The translations under genes and the position numbers were made by a program. A stretch of DNA of 37,878 nt from CAYHKY01 sp964357355 (lineage in GTDB: Bacteria; Patescibacteriota; Microgenomatia; UBA10105): positions 1 through 37,878 of the forward strand of contig CAYHKY010000002.1 in the NCBI GenBank assembly GCA_964357355.1, written 5' to 3'. Of this stretch, positions 12,801-27,800 are shown in pieces. How positions within the stretch are numbered: the stretch's first letter is position 1; every line of letters begins with the position of its first letter. Under the pieces are notes generated by a model. It saw only the letters and a list, made by a program, of their open reading frames with translations. It had not been told where the DNA came from and did no database searches.

Positions 12801-15800
12801 TGGAGCCCGGTTTTCTGCTTTGGCAGCTTCCTGTTCTACAAAGTAAGTTATATATTCAGTTTTGCCTTCGTTTATTAAATCCCACCAGCCCATTTTCCCT
12901 TTTTCGCCGAAATATCTCACCACTTCCGCCAATAATTTATTATCGTAAAGGTCATTTAACTGATGACTCACTTCATGATCTATGATACTTTGTAAGTCTC
13001 TTAATAACTCTTGATCATCTCTGATCACAAATAGACCAAATTGCATATCGTAAAAACCTCCCACAGATCTACCAGGATTCAGTATTCTCATAGTTTTTCT
13101 ATCCACCAAAATGATCTTTACCAGGTCGGGATTAATTATGGTTGGGTCAGACAAAATCACGCCGTTTTTAATAGCTAAACGATCGTGTCTTTTATAAGCC
13201 TCTTCAAATTGCGGTTGTAATACTTTTAAGTCTTCATTCCGTTTTATCAAAAATCGCCTCACTACGTTTCTCTGTGTTTTTCGGTCGTTTGACCAAACTA
13301 GAACTCTTTTTTGCAGCAGATAATAAATCTGGTCCGCTAAATTGGCTATTGCTTGTTCATCATCAGTTTTATTTGTTTTTTTGTAGAGAGTTTCATTAAT
13401 AAGTTCATCAACTATTGCCTCAACTTTTTGATCTAAATTCTGTTCAGCTTTTCGTGACTCATCCTTTTCTCCCACACTTGAATTGAAATATGGCTCTTCG
13501 GTCTTCAAAGGAAGGATGAAACTCGGATCATCAAGCGTAAAGAGTACTGTCCTGACTACGTAGTGGGCATTGACGACCGGGATATGGTGATTTGCATGGA
13601 TATCTCCGGAACCTCCTAAAATCACGATGTGTTCCTGATCTACTTCCAAAAACTTAGCGATTATTTCACCGTACTCCGAAGGCGCCGGATTATCCGGAAC
13701 AATTATTCCCCGGCTGCGTAATTTCGCGACAAGTTGAGGTATTATCTCTGTTCCAAGCGGTGCAGTTGAGTCAAAAGCCGGTACTATATAGTAAATATCC
13801 TTACCTCGATGTTCACCCAAGTAGTCATTTATCGAAGCAATTGATGTCAACTGTCTGGTCCGGGGTGAATTGATTGTACTGCCTGTCACCCGACTGGCAA
13901 TGTCTTTGGCTAAATCACCGAAAAGTGCCGGGACATCAATCCGGCGGATGACTTTTATCAAATCTTGGGTAACCAATATCAGCTTGTATGCAATATTTAC
14001 AGGTGAAAGTCCGGGAAAATCATACTCGGGTAATATTTTATTCGGTATTATCCGCGCCATTCCGATTTTGGCCACTTCTCCGGCAAATCTGGCTGCAAAT
14101 TTATACGGATTCCCGTCGTTGATATCAGCCAGTCCGAAACTCGAAAGTAAGACTATTGATTTCCTTTTTACATTCGGCAATTTGGCGCTCAAACTGATAG
14201 CTACTTGCGACCCTTCGGAATAACCTGAAAACAGAACTTTGTCTCCAAGATAATCTGTATAACCGTTTAATCTGAATGCTGCCAGTATCGCTTCGCTGTC
14301 TGTCTCAAAATTTGACCTATTTTCAAAGGTTTGCGGAATTTCAGGCAGAGCTGCAGCGATGATATAGTGGAAATTTCCTTGTTCGGCAAATGCCAACACT
14401 GTAGGATCCGGCAGCGAGCTTAATTGACCAAACCCGGGAACAAAAACGAGGGTGCGGACCTCTTCACCGGGAAGGGGTGTACTCAGGGTGATTTTGGTTG
14501 TGGCCACCAAGTTCTTTATCCCGTCGGCATTTGTTATGTTTTGGATTTTATAATTATCAATGTATTGCCGGCGGGCAACACGGACTCTGGTTACGGGATC
14601 CATCAAATCACCATCCGTCAGATTATCCAACGGATCGGATCCTACCACGACATTATTTACTGTATTTAAAAATTTTTGCAGTATAGCTGATGTTGATTCT
14701 GGTTTATCGGTTTGTGCCGGAGTCGTCTGCCTGGCAGGAAATCCAAACCGGCCGTCCGTCAGCCATCTGAGCCGATAGTTTATTTCTGCAAGAAAATTCC
14801 TCCATGCCTGTTGGGGATTGGTCAGCCAACCTATTCCGGAAATTGGTCCGGACGGAATCCGTGCACCTTCTGATGTGGTTTGAGTTATATTGATACCTTT
14901 TGTTATGCCCTGATCTTCATATTGCAGTGAATAAGTACCCTCATCATTCAGCGTGACCTGGTAAGACTTTCCGTCCAGCGTAAGCATTAGGCCGGCTGAC
15001 AAATCGCTGGTAACAATTTGGTCGGGTACACCTTTGGGAACTCCGTCCAGGAACAGCGGCACACCGCTTCCCGTTTCCAGATGTAGACCATTATTGTCCT
15101 CATAAAATACCACCTGGTTTACCCCGGCCGGTTCACCGGTGTCTTCTGCCAGTGTCAGGGATTGGTCGGAATTAATATTGAAATAATACCTGACTCCGCC
15201 GCCGCCAATGCCACCGGAAAAATTTGCGACAAATTCTCCGCCGATTCGTCCCAGTTGCCACAAGATCTGTGCAGAACTGATGATTGTCACCAAAGTCAGC
15301 GCTCCTCCGGTAACAAATCTCAATAATGCCCGCCGATTAAATCTTATCGTCCCCGGACTCGCTGTTACGGGAGTATTCAAAAACAGATTATCCAAAAGCT
15401 TTAAGCCAAAATACCAGCCCGTCTGACCTGCCGGAATATTTAATTGCTGATACAGGTTCTGCGCATCTATGTTTGTAGTTTCAGTTCCCGCTTCCAGTTT
15501 TTTCAGAGCATTGTAAAAATTAATAAAATCATTTTTCGAAGCCATCGGATCTATCCCCAGTTTTTTAGCCAACTCTAAAATATAATTAAGGGTATTATCA
15601 AAGTCATACATCGTATGTGAAGGAGTGACGAGTTCCCGCTGTGCCAGTATGAAAGCGCTGCCGATATCTGTCATGACTCTGATGGCATAAGCAGTCCACC
15701 AGATAGTCTGCGGTTTCTGCTGATCAGGCGTGATGCCTTTACTTTCCAGGAATTGCTGGATATATTTCTCAAACGCCACCGCCACCGTCAACTGGAAATC

Positions 15801-18800
15801 CAGGTTGGCGGACTGTTTGATTTCCTCGGTATAAGCAACCCGCTCAAGTTCCCGATATTTTTCCAGCTGGCTAAGATAATCATTTCTGGCCGTTAGAATA
15901 GAGTCGAGCTGGGCTTTTTCAGCATCCGTAGCCTGTGTCTGCAATAACTCTATCAATTTAGCGGATTTGACTATCTGATCTTTGAGCAGTTTTACGTTTC
16001 TGTTGTCGCTATTTACCAACTGCTCTCTGGTGCTCTTGACCACATCTTTCAGGTCGACGCTGTCCGGATTTTCGTTATAAGCGTATGACCATTGCAGCCA
16101 TCCTTCGCCGTAATTGAGCAACTGCTCCTGTGCCGGTTCATCGCTTAAGCCGATTTGGGTAAAATTGCCGTCAACCACAGTTTCCTCCCAGAAAAAGTCC
16201 AGACTGGCGGGATAATTTTGCAGGTAAGTCTCGACCGCAGTTTTTAAACCGGTTTGTAGGGTATCCAAAGAATTTCTGGCATCGATCAGGTCCTGCCAGG
16301 ATTGGATTATCTCCGGGTAATCGCTAAAAAAAGTGCCCAAATTTTCAGCAGATGCTTCTACAGCGTGAGCATATATGATTGACTCCTTATCAAGGATACC
16401 TATAGTCGGGTTTCCGCTAAACATCCTGATTGCCTCTTCCGGTTTTTGGGTGATATATTTCTCCTGGCCGGCCAAATTCAATCCGCGCACCCATTCAATC
16501 AGGGGATCTGTCGCCAGACTCAGGGCGCTTGGCGCCTCGCTGATTAATTTCAGCACGATGGAAAAATCAGCACCCAGATCGATACTTAATTTTTCCAGTT
16601 TGGCATAAAATTCCATTTCATAGTCTTCAAATGTCTGATTATCTTTGACTGGTGATTTGTCGTAATAAATTTTTGCAAATTCCTGCATTTTTCCATAAAT
16701 CGCATCCCAGGCAGGTGCATTGAACACCTCAGGATTGAAAAACGGCACACCTGATTCGCTGGACGTGTATCTGCTATAAAGTTTGGCGCTGTTGGTTGGT
16801 GCGGCGACTACTGCTTCACTGCTTTCGTCTATGTTTAAAGGTTTGGCCGGAGTTGTTTCGATACCGCAGGCAGCTAATGCAGCCGCCCCGATAGCCATAA
16901 ATCCGACCTTGATAAAAGCTCTCCGTGAAAATACAACACTTGTCGCAACTAATACTATCGGCAAGGCCAGCAATGCCGTAGTTATATTTTCAGGCAAATT
17001 GAGGTAATTACTTAAAGTAAACACTAGTTGGGATATGACAACAGGCAGGACAACTGCGCCTAACCATGGAAAATCAATTGTCACCCGTTGAGCCGGTTTC
17101 GGGGCCTGTTGGTTTTGTGAATAAGCGACAGCCGCGTCGACAAAAGATTTACTGATTTGGTCGACTAGAAGATCTATTGAAAGGGTGAAGGGGGTGATGT
17201 TCGGAGTCGCATTGCGGGCAGTCACCAGTGAATTTAAAGCTTCTATGGCAGCGTTTCTTGCCGTAACTAAACCCTGTACCGATGGAGGCGCGCGGTTAGC
17301 CTGGGTGTAAGCGATGATTGCCAGTTGGTAATTAATCAACGTTTCTACTACCGGAGTATCACTTAATATCTCATTCTGTGACAATTGACCGTTAGTTACT
17401 GATTCTACCCTGGCTGCGACTTCCAATCCGGCTGCACTTCTTAGGTTGTCCCGCTCGGCCTGGTCAGAGGTTATGGATATTCCCTGTTTAATTTGACTTT
17501 CAACTGCGGCCAAACCAGCAAAGAGCGTGACTGCTGTTTCCGGGGTGACACTTTGCGGGTTGACCAGAACCTGGCGCGCTGCCACTTCGGCTTGAGCTAT
17601 GATCGTAACCGATTCCCCGCCGCCAACTTCAGCAGGCACTGTTTCCAATACAGGTATTTCTGATGGAATAATTTCTTTAATATATTGGTTGGATACTACA
17701 TTACCCGTTTGATCCTGAACAGATGCATACCCTTCACGGAGTGCAAATCTACCACTTACTCCAGTTGCAGAAACATCAATTATTTCCCTAAATATTCGCA
17801 CGTCATCAGGGATGATGTTTTCTGACTTTGCTGCGGCAACAACTTGAGATACTACGATGTCGGAGTATTTAAGTAGTGCCGTACCTATTCCGGATCCGGA
17901 CTTATCTTGATTAACCATCACTGTGCTATTTATGACTATAGATCTATCGACATTTCCATCTAATTGTCGTATAGGATTCAAAAATGTGTTATCACCTCTA
18001 TAAAACTCAATGTAGATAACACCAATATTTGTTCCGTTTGTATCGCTTACTTCTACTACTAAATTTCCTTTTTGATTCCCGCTTGTATTAAAGTATGTGG
18101 CTAATGTTTCAAACTTATTTAGAGTACCTTTTATCTTAATAGCTAATCGCTCAATATCATTTCCAATTCGGACGTTATTTATTACTCTTTCTCCGCTAAT
18201 ATCAAGACGGTTTCCGCTGTTTTGAAGTTTTGCCAAATCAGCTGGAACTTGAAATGTTGTTATGACACTTTCATTGCCTATATCAGAACTTACCTGATTG
18301 GTAATTAAAGAATCGGTTTGTGACAGTTTTTCAACTGCTTGTGTTAGCTCTTGATTAATCCTTTCTAAATCAGCTAAATTCTTCTGGAGATTACTTAGTT
18401 CTTGTTGTAAATTAGTAATCACCCTGATATCACCTTTGACTAATTCCGCTGAAACATTGGCAATACGTTGTCTAGTTTCTTGAATTTCGTTAGTAATAAC
18501 ATTTATCCCATTTACCAAGTCAACTCTTTCACCTTGAGTAAGTGTCTCACCCCTGACTACTTTTGGCTCTATCTCCCGGGCGCGGGCAATCGGATCCGTA
18601 TCTCCGCCGCCGCCAATGCTTTCATTTACAGGAATTGGCTGAGGTGCGGGTTGCAGAGGCGGTAGAAGAGGTGGTATTTTCGGAAGTTTCTCTCCAATTT
18701 GTTTCCCAATTTCTTTTAATCTGTCACTCCAACTCGGACCTGTCTTTTTTGGAGTCTTGGCAGCCAGATCGGCGATTTTTTCCGCTACCGGAACGCCTAA

Positions 18801-21800
18801 ATTGGTTCCGATTTCCGTGCCGGAAACGTTTTTTTTGCCTTTTAGCGCCAACAGATTGGTGATGGTTGCGTTTTCCAGCAGTGCAAAATTTGCGTCTGAT
18901 ATGTCACTTATTCCGGCTGATCTGGCCGCAGTCGCCACCTGGTACGCCGTAAGTTGCCGGACTATAGGAATATCTGGAGTAATTGCTGAAGTACCCAAAT
19001 CCCGGTTAAGTTCGGAAGCAGTGGCAGCAGCTAATGCATCGGTAAATTGATTTTCCTGAGCGGTTCCTTGAGGAGTTGTTATGATACCTGAATAAGCTGC
19101 AGCGTTGGCCAGTTGGCGCCGTTCATCTCGAGTTAATGTCTTTCCCGACTGCACAACTTCCAATGTGACAAACCCCGCATCAATCGCCCGGGTAGCAGCA
19201 AGTTGTGCCGGTGGTTGCTGAGGCGCAACTGGTTGCGTTGGCGGTAGAACAGATAACTCTTTCTCTCCGGTAAAGAAAGTACCGATCACCGGGAGACGTC
19301 CCAATACCGGTAACCGGACTCCGATTGGTTCCGTCAGTGTGCGGACGTTTCTGACTATTGTATTTTGTACCGATCCGACAGTTACCGATTGAGCAGCTGC
19401 AACGTAAGCACTTTGCGCTACATCAACCCCTCTGGCAATCTTGTCAGGGATGTCCGCTTTACCAATCACCGCTTCAACACTATTTTTAAGCGAAATTAGA
19501 GAATCCGCTTGATTAAATGGTTTGGTACCGGAAGGTAATTCTTTAGGTCCTGCTCCATCTCGTAATGTAATGCTTTCTATCTTAGCTCCACTACCACTGA
19601 CCCGATCGTATACTTCACGAAGTGTACCTTCGGATGGAATATTTAACCTTTCGGAAAGAGACAAAAGAAACTCCTGACCACGGATAAAAGGCTGTGCTAA
19701 ATCTACTACCCCTTCTGTAGTACCTGAACCTACACTGTAATCAAGTCCAGCTCTGGCTTTGTATTGATCAGAAATTGAGGCGTAATACGCATCTTTAGTG
19801 ATTGATTTACCATCAATAGTGAAGGTGATCCTATCATCAGCTGTACTGAGCTGCCGGACGAATTCAACTACTTTATTATTTACGATGCGCTTAATCCCCT
19901 GCAACTCAGTCTGACGGATAGCGGCTTCTTCATTCGCGGTGAAAAACGTGAGCGCCTCTTCTGGTGATATGGACCGCGTACCTTCCTGACCATCGAGAAT
20001 AATAACTGAGGTGTCTGTTGAGTAGCCTCCACTATTTCCACGGTCTCGCCCAATTCCCTGAAGTACCGTAGTTCGATCGGTGGATTTGCCGGCAATATTA
20101 ATATAAGAATCTGTGGATCTAGAAAAAGAATCAGTTCCAACATGTTTACCATATTCAAAAATTTTAATAAAAGTTTCCGGGGGACCTTTGTTATAGTAAT
20201 TACCTTTCAGATACACATCAAACTCACCTACCTGCTTAAATACCAAAGGTTGTGATCCGTCCCCGGGAAAAATAGTATATTTACCATCAGAGGAAATTAC
20301 TGCTACATCCACTCCCGAATTTCTTTTACGAATAACATCAACTATTTCCTTGGAAGAAACTGAGGGGTCCTCAATGACATAATTTTGTGCCGTTTGATCA
20401 GTCGGTTTTGGCAACTCTACTTCCGCAATATTTTTGGCTCTAGTAAACTTGGTGATAGGATGGAGCGATCCCTCAAGTTTACCGGTAGCAGGATTTAATA
20501 CTCCAAATACAAATGACGTTTGGTCTATACTGCTTTTACCAATTTTCACTCCATAGGTTTCATCAAATTGTCTAGCCAAAAGATCAGGCGTACCGGTAAA
20601 ACCATAAATTTCCGAGAAGTTCTGTAGAAATTCCGCGTAATTAGTGCTTTCTCCACCTGCAGAAACAGTCACTCTAGACAGATCTTTGTTCGTTGAACCT
20701 AGTAAATCTTTACCAACCATCTCATACGCCAAAGCCTCCATCTCGCCTGAATATTGCCGACCGGTATATTCTCCGCTGTCTTGTGGCACCACCCGTTCTA
20801 CTCCATCTATCACTTGCAAACCATAATTGGTATCTTTTACATCAGCCATTACTTTGATGACTGCGTCAAACGCGGCAATTTTCTCTCGTGCTAGCTGTTG
20901 AATATTGATCTGTTGTGCATCAGTTTGTGGCGTTTTGAGATAAACATCAAGCGCCTGATCAAAACTAAGTCCTTGCCTCTCAATAATTTCATTTACACGA
21001 GACAACCCTTCTCCTACAATCTTTCGGTAGTATTCTGTCTGTAATATCCCATCAGTCATTACACCTTTACCATCTCGTAAAACTATTAAATCTTTATTTT
21101 GTTGTGCGTCAATTCTTAATTGAGCAGTCGTTTCATATACTTCTTTCATTGCCTCTATATACCGCTTCCCTTCCACAGTGCTAGCTACTACTTTCGTGCC
21201 ACCTTTGCTCACGTTATAATCAAGTTCCAGTCTCAACGTAAGTTGCGCTTCATCAGCAATCAAAACCGCACCTCGGACTTTGTCCATTACCGCATCAGCG
21301 TCATTACCGGTGCGAATCGATTCAAAGATAATATCTTTCGTCGCGACGATGATGCCTGCATCTTGGAAATTACTACTCAATGCATTAGTACCGGTAAATT
21401 CAGCAATCTTGATGCCAAGCTTTTCAAAATAGGCAGGCGGGAATTTGTCAAACATTTCGGAAATTTTTGCCCGATCGGGCATAATTATGAGCACGTCTTT
21501 CCCGGAGTACTTAGCTTTCAACTCCGCAATCAGCGGAATAATGATTGAAGATTTTCCAGATCCTGTTACTGCTTCGTAGAGTTTACCCAGCGCTTCTTTA
21601 TTATCTGTCAATAGTGCGTCTGCTATAATTTTAGACTGGTCTTTGACGCCCGCCGCTTCACCCCGGATTGTAAAATCTTTCGGCTCAAGTTGGCGGGGTT
21701 GACGATTCTCAAGCGCTGCTTGTCGATTTTCTGCGTCCTGTGCTTGAACCAAGTTGGCTTCTGTGACAAGATTCTCAACAGTTCGTAAATCCCGATTAAG

Positions 21801-24800
21801 ACTGTCAACGAGACGACGTGTGTCTTCCGTCACCCGTCTCACGCTCTCATTTCCCGGTTCTGCTAAAACAAATTCCACTTTTCCTTCCGCAGTTGTCGTT
21901 GTCTTAACAGTACCTTCGTTGAAATTAGTCCGTAAATTTTCAAATGCTGCTGCCCGAATGGTCGCGGCTGATTTTTGCTTATCACTGTTTACTTGATCAA
22001 TTAAAGCTTTAAGCGCAGGATCAGAATCAGAAACTACGGATAACGCAGCTTTGCCTGTAGTATCATCAATCACTACTTTACCTTCCTGAATTGCATCTGC
22101 TAAAACCTTGAGTTCATCGCGGTTGACAGCTAATTTTTCTGCTTTTCCCTCTCCACCTCCACCAAAACTTTCTTTTGCAGCTTGGGATTGCGATGGATTT
22201 CTTGCGATACGTAAATTCTCCTGCGCCTGAGTAACACCGCGGACAACCAAAGTATATGCCTCTGCATAAGCAGCGTTTCCCTCGGGAGTCGACAAATCAA
22301 ACTTCCCGCCCTCATTGGCTAACAATGTGCGCAGTTCTTCTTGGGTTGTTTCTACTTGAGTTCTTGCTTGACGGGCAGGTGCATCGGTTAATCCTAATGT
22401 ATCCCGCATTTGTTCAAGTATTCCTTTGGGTGATTGAGTAAGAGCCGCATCATTTATAACTACCCGATAACCGGCAATTGCTGAATTGGCAGCCAATGTC
22501 AAAGCTTCGGGGGTAACAACTATTTGCCGGCCGTTTATGGTAACAGTTTCATTTAGTCGTGGCGTACCATCAGGGGTGTATAAAAGGAACCAATTCTCCC
22601 TGGCCTGTTGCAGTAGTATTTCGCTGGTTGTGCGTACCGGATTTTTAAACTCCAGGGCAACAGACAATGAGTTGCGGTACTGGGCGACATCAAACACAAC
22701 TCCCTGGTAATCAGTTTGGAGTCTGGCATACAAACCTGCCCGATTTTCCGCTGTGACAACTACATCTTGTTCCCCAATTCTGACTGTATCTCCAATTTGG
22801 CTTTTGTTAAAAATAGAAATGTCGCTAGTTACAGTTTGCAATCTGGCCTCAGGATTATCTTCAATATCCTGTTCGCCACCCTCTCCTCCTTCAGCCCCGC
22901 CAAACGAGAGTCCGGCACCGACAACTGCGCTGGTACATTGATCACTCGGTACACTTCCTTGTAAAGCTGCCGCACAGGCAATAACTGCTTGAGCACTATT
23001 AACAAACCTATCGGTGTTCTCCACAATCCGGCCACTGGTTGCCGTTTTGGCATTTAGACTAGCTTGCGGTAACAGAAATCTTGCCAGTGATACGCCAGCC
23101 ATACCCCAACTCGCAATACAGTTGGCCGTCGTCCCTTCTGTGGCGCAAGTGTTTACAGCTTGTGCCCCAAAAACTACTGCTCCGGCGGCTCCCACCGCAC
23201 GGTTGGCTGAAGGTAAAATGTTAATTAACCTTTGCTCGGCAGCAATAGCTTTCTGAATTGCGGCAAGACCTCTGTTAGTTTCAACTAAAATTGCAGCTTC
23301 ATCAGAAAGTGACGCCACAGTTTTAGTAGTTTCGGCAACAGCCCGCATCGCTGTCACACCGCCTGGGACACTATTTGCTATTGCTTGACCCAGCATATTA
23401 CTAAGTGATGCCTGACCCAATCCGGTAGATACCGCTGCAAACACTGTCATACCTGCTGATAGCGCACATCCCCGGCCGTCAAAAGTGGATCCGCCGCAAA
23501 CTTGGGCTGTTTGGGCCAGACTGTCTCCGGTCATCGTGTATCCGAGTGAGGTGCCGGCGACATTAAGTAGTATCGGAACAGCCATCACATTGGCTCCGGC
23601 TAGAGCGGCATTTGCAAATCCTAATACCGGCACAGCTGCCATGATTGTACCAGCTAATTTGCCTCCGCCAATCACACTTCCTCGGGTAAATTCGCCCAGA
23701 GCCTGGGCACGCACACCTACGTCAGTTATACTTGAGTCCGACAATGTTGCCCAAGCATCAGCCCTAATTACTTCTCCCCGGACTGCAGCTCCGGCTGTCC
23801 AATTGGTGTAGATAATTGCGGTTTTAGTCAGTAGATCAGCATTATCTAATTGATTTTTAATCTCTATATAATTGGCTTTTCCAAGGGCCGCATTTTGGAC
23901 TGTGGCAGCAAATGTGGCCTGCTCAAACTCTGATGTACCATTATCGATAACTTGGAGTCCGCTCAAGAAATTACCGACTGTACTTTGAGTATCTAAATAT
24001 GCTTTTACGTTCTCTACCCTGTTTGCAATTACATCAGGTGGTGTATCCGGAGGGTTGACGGTTGATGTATAAGCTTTGGCAAACACATCGCGCACGTATT
24101 CCTGTTGTTGTTCAACACCAGCTATTTGCTGACCTGTGAGAGTGTTTTGGAGGTTGGAAAATATGCTCACTGCGGGGATATACAAAAACACGCCGCCGCC
24201 TTCTATTGGTTTTTCAATTGCTGCTTGTAACTCCTGCGGATTAATTTTTCCTTCGAGAGCTGCTTGCCGTAACCACCCGGGATCATCTCTTAGCATTCCG
24301 CGCAAACTCTCAGGCACCCAATTTTGGGCATATTTTATTTGCTCCTCAACTTTGATCGCTTCTGCTACTTGTTTTTGCAAATCCTGATAAGTTGCCCCGC
24401 TGGCTATCAAGGTGTCATATTCCTTGGGATTTGCATATTTGTAGGCATCCACATAGACGGCTCCCTGCCACTCTCTTTGGGTGTCTTTAGTTGATTCGGG
24501 TAAATAAACATTGCTCCATGCGCCACCACTGACCCAATCAAGCGGAGTCATGATAGTGTACACTCCAGCCTGAACCAGCAAATTACTCCCATTAATCGCA
24601 GCTACCGTACTTTCTGCATCGTAGTTACCACGTAAAGCTCCCTGAATATAATCGCTTTTAGTATCGGGTTTGGTGACTTGCCAAATTCCCAGCTTCCATT
24701 CATTGTCCAGATAAGTTTTGATTTGGGTATTTTGATAAGCTTCAAAGTCAGTTAGTTGTTTACCGTTGTTTCCGGCAAGTTTTTTCCAGTTTTCAAATGC

Positions 24801-27800
24801 ATTTAGTTGATTAGTTTCTGTCAAACTGTCGGTTATTACCGACTGCCAGTCTGCATTGGTAAGTTTTAGTGATTTAACAGTCTTGACAATATAGTCGTAA
24901 TCCCCAACTGCTTCTGTTACCTGAACGTCTTTTGAGTACTGGTCCACAAAATCACTTGGCACCCACTCACCTGCGCGCCACTTTTCTTCGTAAGCTGCTA
25001 CCAAATCACTGCCGCCTTTTTTTTGAAGCAAAGGTATAATTTCGGCCCAGGCGGTTTTTTGCATAGAATCATATTCTTGTGCAGAACTATCCGGATTGGC
25101 AGCCAAATAAGTTTTTAGCGCTTGATAAGCCGGACTGGCTTCAAATACCACCCTGTCAGCCTCGACCCGTTTACGTAGAACTTGGGCTTCGGCTTGTTGG
25201 GTAGGGGTAAGTTTTGACAATTGTGAATTTCTAAAAGTCTCAAGCCCATTTCCGCTGCAAATCCTCGCTCCCGGTGTGCCGCTATATTGCTCCTGACAAG
25301 CCAGTGTCAGTTGAGTAGTGTCGGCGTAGACGTATAAATCATATTGACGTAGATTGTTATATTCTGCTATAGTTTGAGCGTTTTTAAGAAAACCGTCCTG
25401 CACCTTTTTTAATCCTACAATCTGAGTATCAGTTGCAGCTATCCCTTTAAGCTTCAAATCATCTATTTTTTGTTGAGTGACAAAAGCCAGCCTAGCATCC
25501 CGCACCGCAAATGCATTTGTGGTGGCTTCTGTGTACTGTTTCTTTTGGGTAGTATTAAAATTTGATATTGTCCCTGATAAATTGCCGCAACCACTTAAAT
25601 AGTAAGTCGCCGGATCTTGTTGGGCACAAGAAACTGTTAAATCTACAGCGCTCCTGACAGCTATAAAATCTGTAAATTGACGATTTACATCAGGAGTTAT
25701 TTTTAAGTAGCCGGCCTGGATATTATTTAGTTTCCTAATCCTCTCCTCTATTTTCGCCAAGTCTACCGGATCAGTGGTTTCTTTAAGTTGAATATTCAGT
25801 TGATCAATGCTCCCTTGCACTTGTAGCGCCATATCTACAGCAGCTGAGGTTTTAATGGCGTTGGTCTGGTCGTTGTAGTCCTGGCGCTGGTTGGCATCAA
25901 AAGCGGCCACGACTGCCGGTAATTTATAGCAATTATTGATATAATATGCCGTCTGTCCGACATTTAACCCGTCACAAGCAACAAAAAGTTCAGTTGCTTT
26001 TTGCACTTCAATAGCTCTGTTAAAGATTAACGGCGCACCGCTGGTAACTAAATATTGTTGCTTAATCTTCTCCAGACTCACAATCCGCGGGTCAAGTTTG
26101 ATTGCTCCCAGAGTTTTACCTTGTTGTGTTAATTCTTTTGAGAGCGCGTCGATCTTCGACTGTAAATCAAGCGCGTATAAGGCATTGCGGTTGGCATCAA
26201 TACGTTTGGTTTCAGTATCATAAATAGCCCGTTTCTCACCCAAACTACCAACAGCACTGTACCAACCAACACAAAGTGGATTACTCCAGTTGACGACCCC
26301 GCCTGTACCGCACTTGGGATATAAATCCAGCGCCAGACGCAAATTAAATTGGACTTGGACGGAAGCGTTTGATATGCCGTTTGGTTTTAAATAATTATCC
26401 CTGAGATTTGTAAGGGCAATAACACGCGAATCACGGTTTATTTCTGCTTCCGTAATATTTGGCTTGTTGGCTTTGAGCAGAGCTGTGATTCGATCTATCT
26501 CAGACTGCGCATTCCAGGCAAAATCTCCAGCCTTACCTGATTTATAATCAGTAGTTTCCTGGTTAAAACGTTCAAATAACTGCGGATCTTTCTCAATATT
26601 TGCCTCCAAACTAGGCAAACTGCTACAACCTGAAGCATAATAAGTCGTTTGACCCGGAGATAATCCATCACAAGCAATAAAAAGATTGATCGCAAGCTGT
26701 AATGTGGTAACATTTTCCACTCTGACCAGTTGGTCTTGGGTCAGACCAAAAACTGCGGTTTTGTACGTTTCTTGCTGGCGACACACTGTTAGTTCGCTGC
26801 CTGTGTTTAAACAGGCAGTTATATCCGCAATCGCCGATTGAACTTTGGCCTCCGGAATGACCACATTGTTAAAAGCGTATTTTTCAACTTCAGTAACCCC
26901 TAGATCTTTCACTTTTGAACCCGCATCATTAGTGAGTTTAGATGATAAATCGCGGGCAACCTGGGTTTCCTGATTAACGAAACATTTACCTCCAATTGAG
27001 GTAGCGCATGAGGCAGTTACTTCTTTGTAGGCAGTTGAGTTTTTACCATATTTTTTCTCAATCTCAGTTAGCGACATTAGGACAGATATTGTTCCATTTT
27101 GTTCTTGTTTGACACCATAAAGTCCATTTACACACAAGGACCCGTCAGGGTTATAACAATCTTTTCCAATTTCAGAAGGAGCGGATCCATCGGCATTGGG
27201 ACAAATCGCAATAGCTTGTTCACGACATCCTCCTCCTTTTGGATCAGCGCAAAAACTTCCGCAGTAATTACAAGAGATACAACCCGGATCGCCGGGCTTG
27301 AGATTTGTGGGAAAATTATAAGTTCCGGTTGAAGTTTCAGATGAAGCCTCACTTTGATCAGGATCAATGACACAGCTGCCATTTTCCGATTTGAATCCTT
27401 TATCACAACCTACACTACCACAACTCTCATCACAGACACCTTGTCCGCCGCTGCCACACCATGTACATTGATTAGGTGTGGCTTTACCCTGAGCCAATTC
27501 GCCACTTGCAAACAACTCACTCACAGCAGGATCCTGTTTTGACTGAGCAACAGGGATTTTATTTAAAACAGTTTTGTCTATTGCTCCGCCTGCCAATGGC
27601 CCTTTTGGCCCGCCAATAGAACAAGATGTACGCCACCAAGTACCATTATTACAAAGGTAGGTACATCCGTCGCCCTGGTTGACCCCACTCCCCTGGTCAG
27701 GAGTAGCATCACAAGATGCACCACCGCCTGACGAGCGGGCAACCCGTGCATCAGTTTCGACCAACTGTGATTCAGCGACGCAACCGCCATTGACTTCCAA

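Noticed and set aside
12527..12985. Plus-strand ORF of 152 codons
   Set aside because: It is antisense to the HExxH-1 region of the giant protein, has no Shine-Dalgarno and its translation has no domain-like pattern.
21120..21548. Plus-strand ORF of 142 codons
   Set aside because: Antisense to motifs I and II of the SecA-like domain, where the minus frame is clearly the conserved one.
19975..21690. Housekeeping preprotein translocase SecA
   Set aside because: Only the motor-like core is present, inside a giant chain, without the usual SecA substrate-binding and C-terminal parts.
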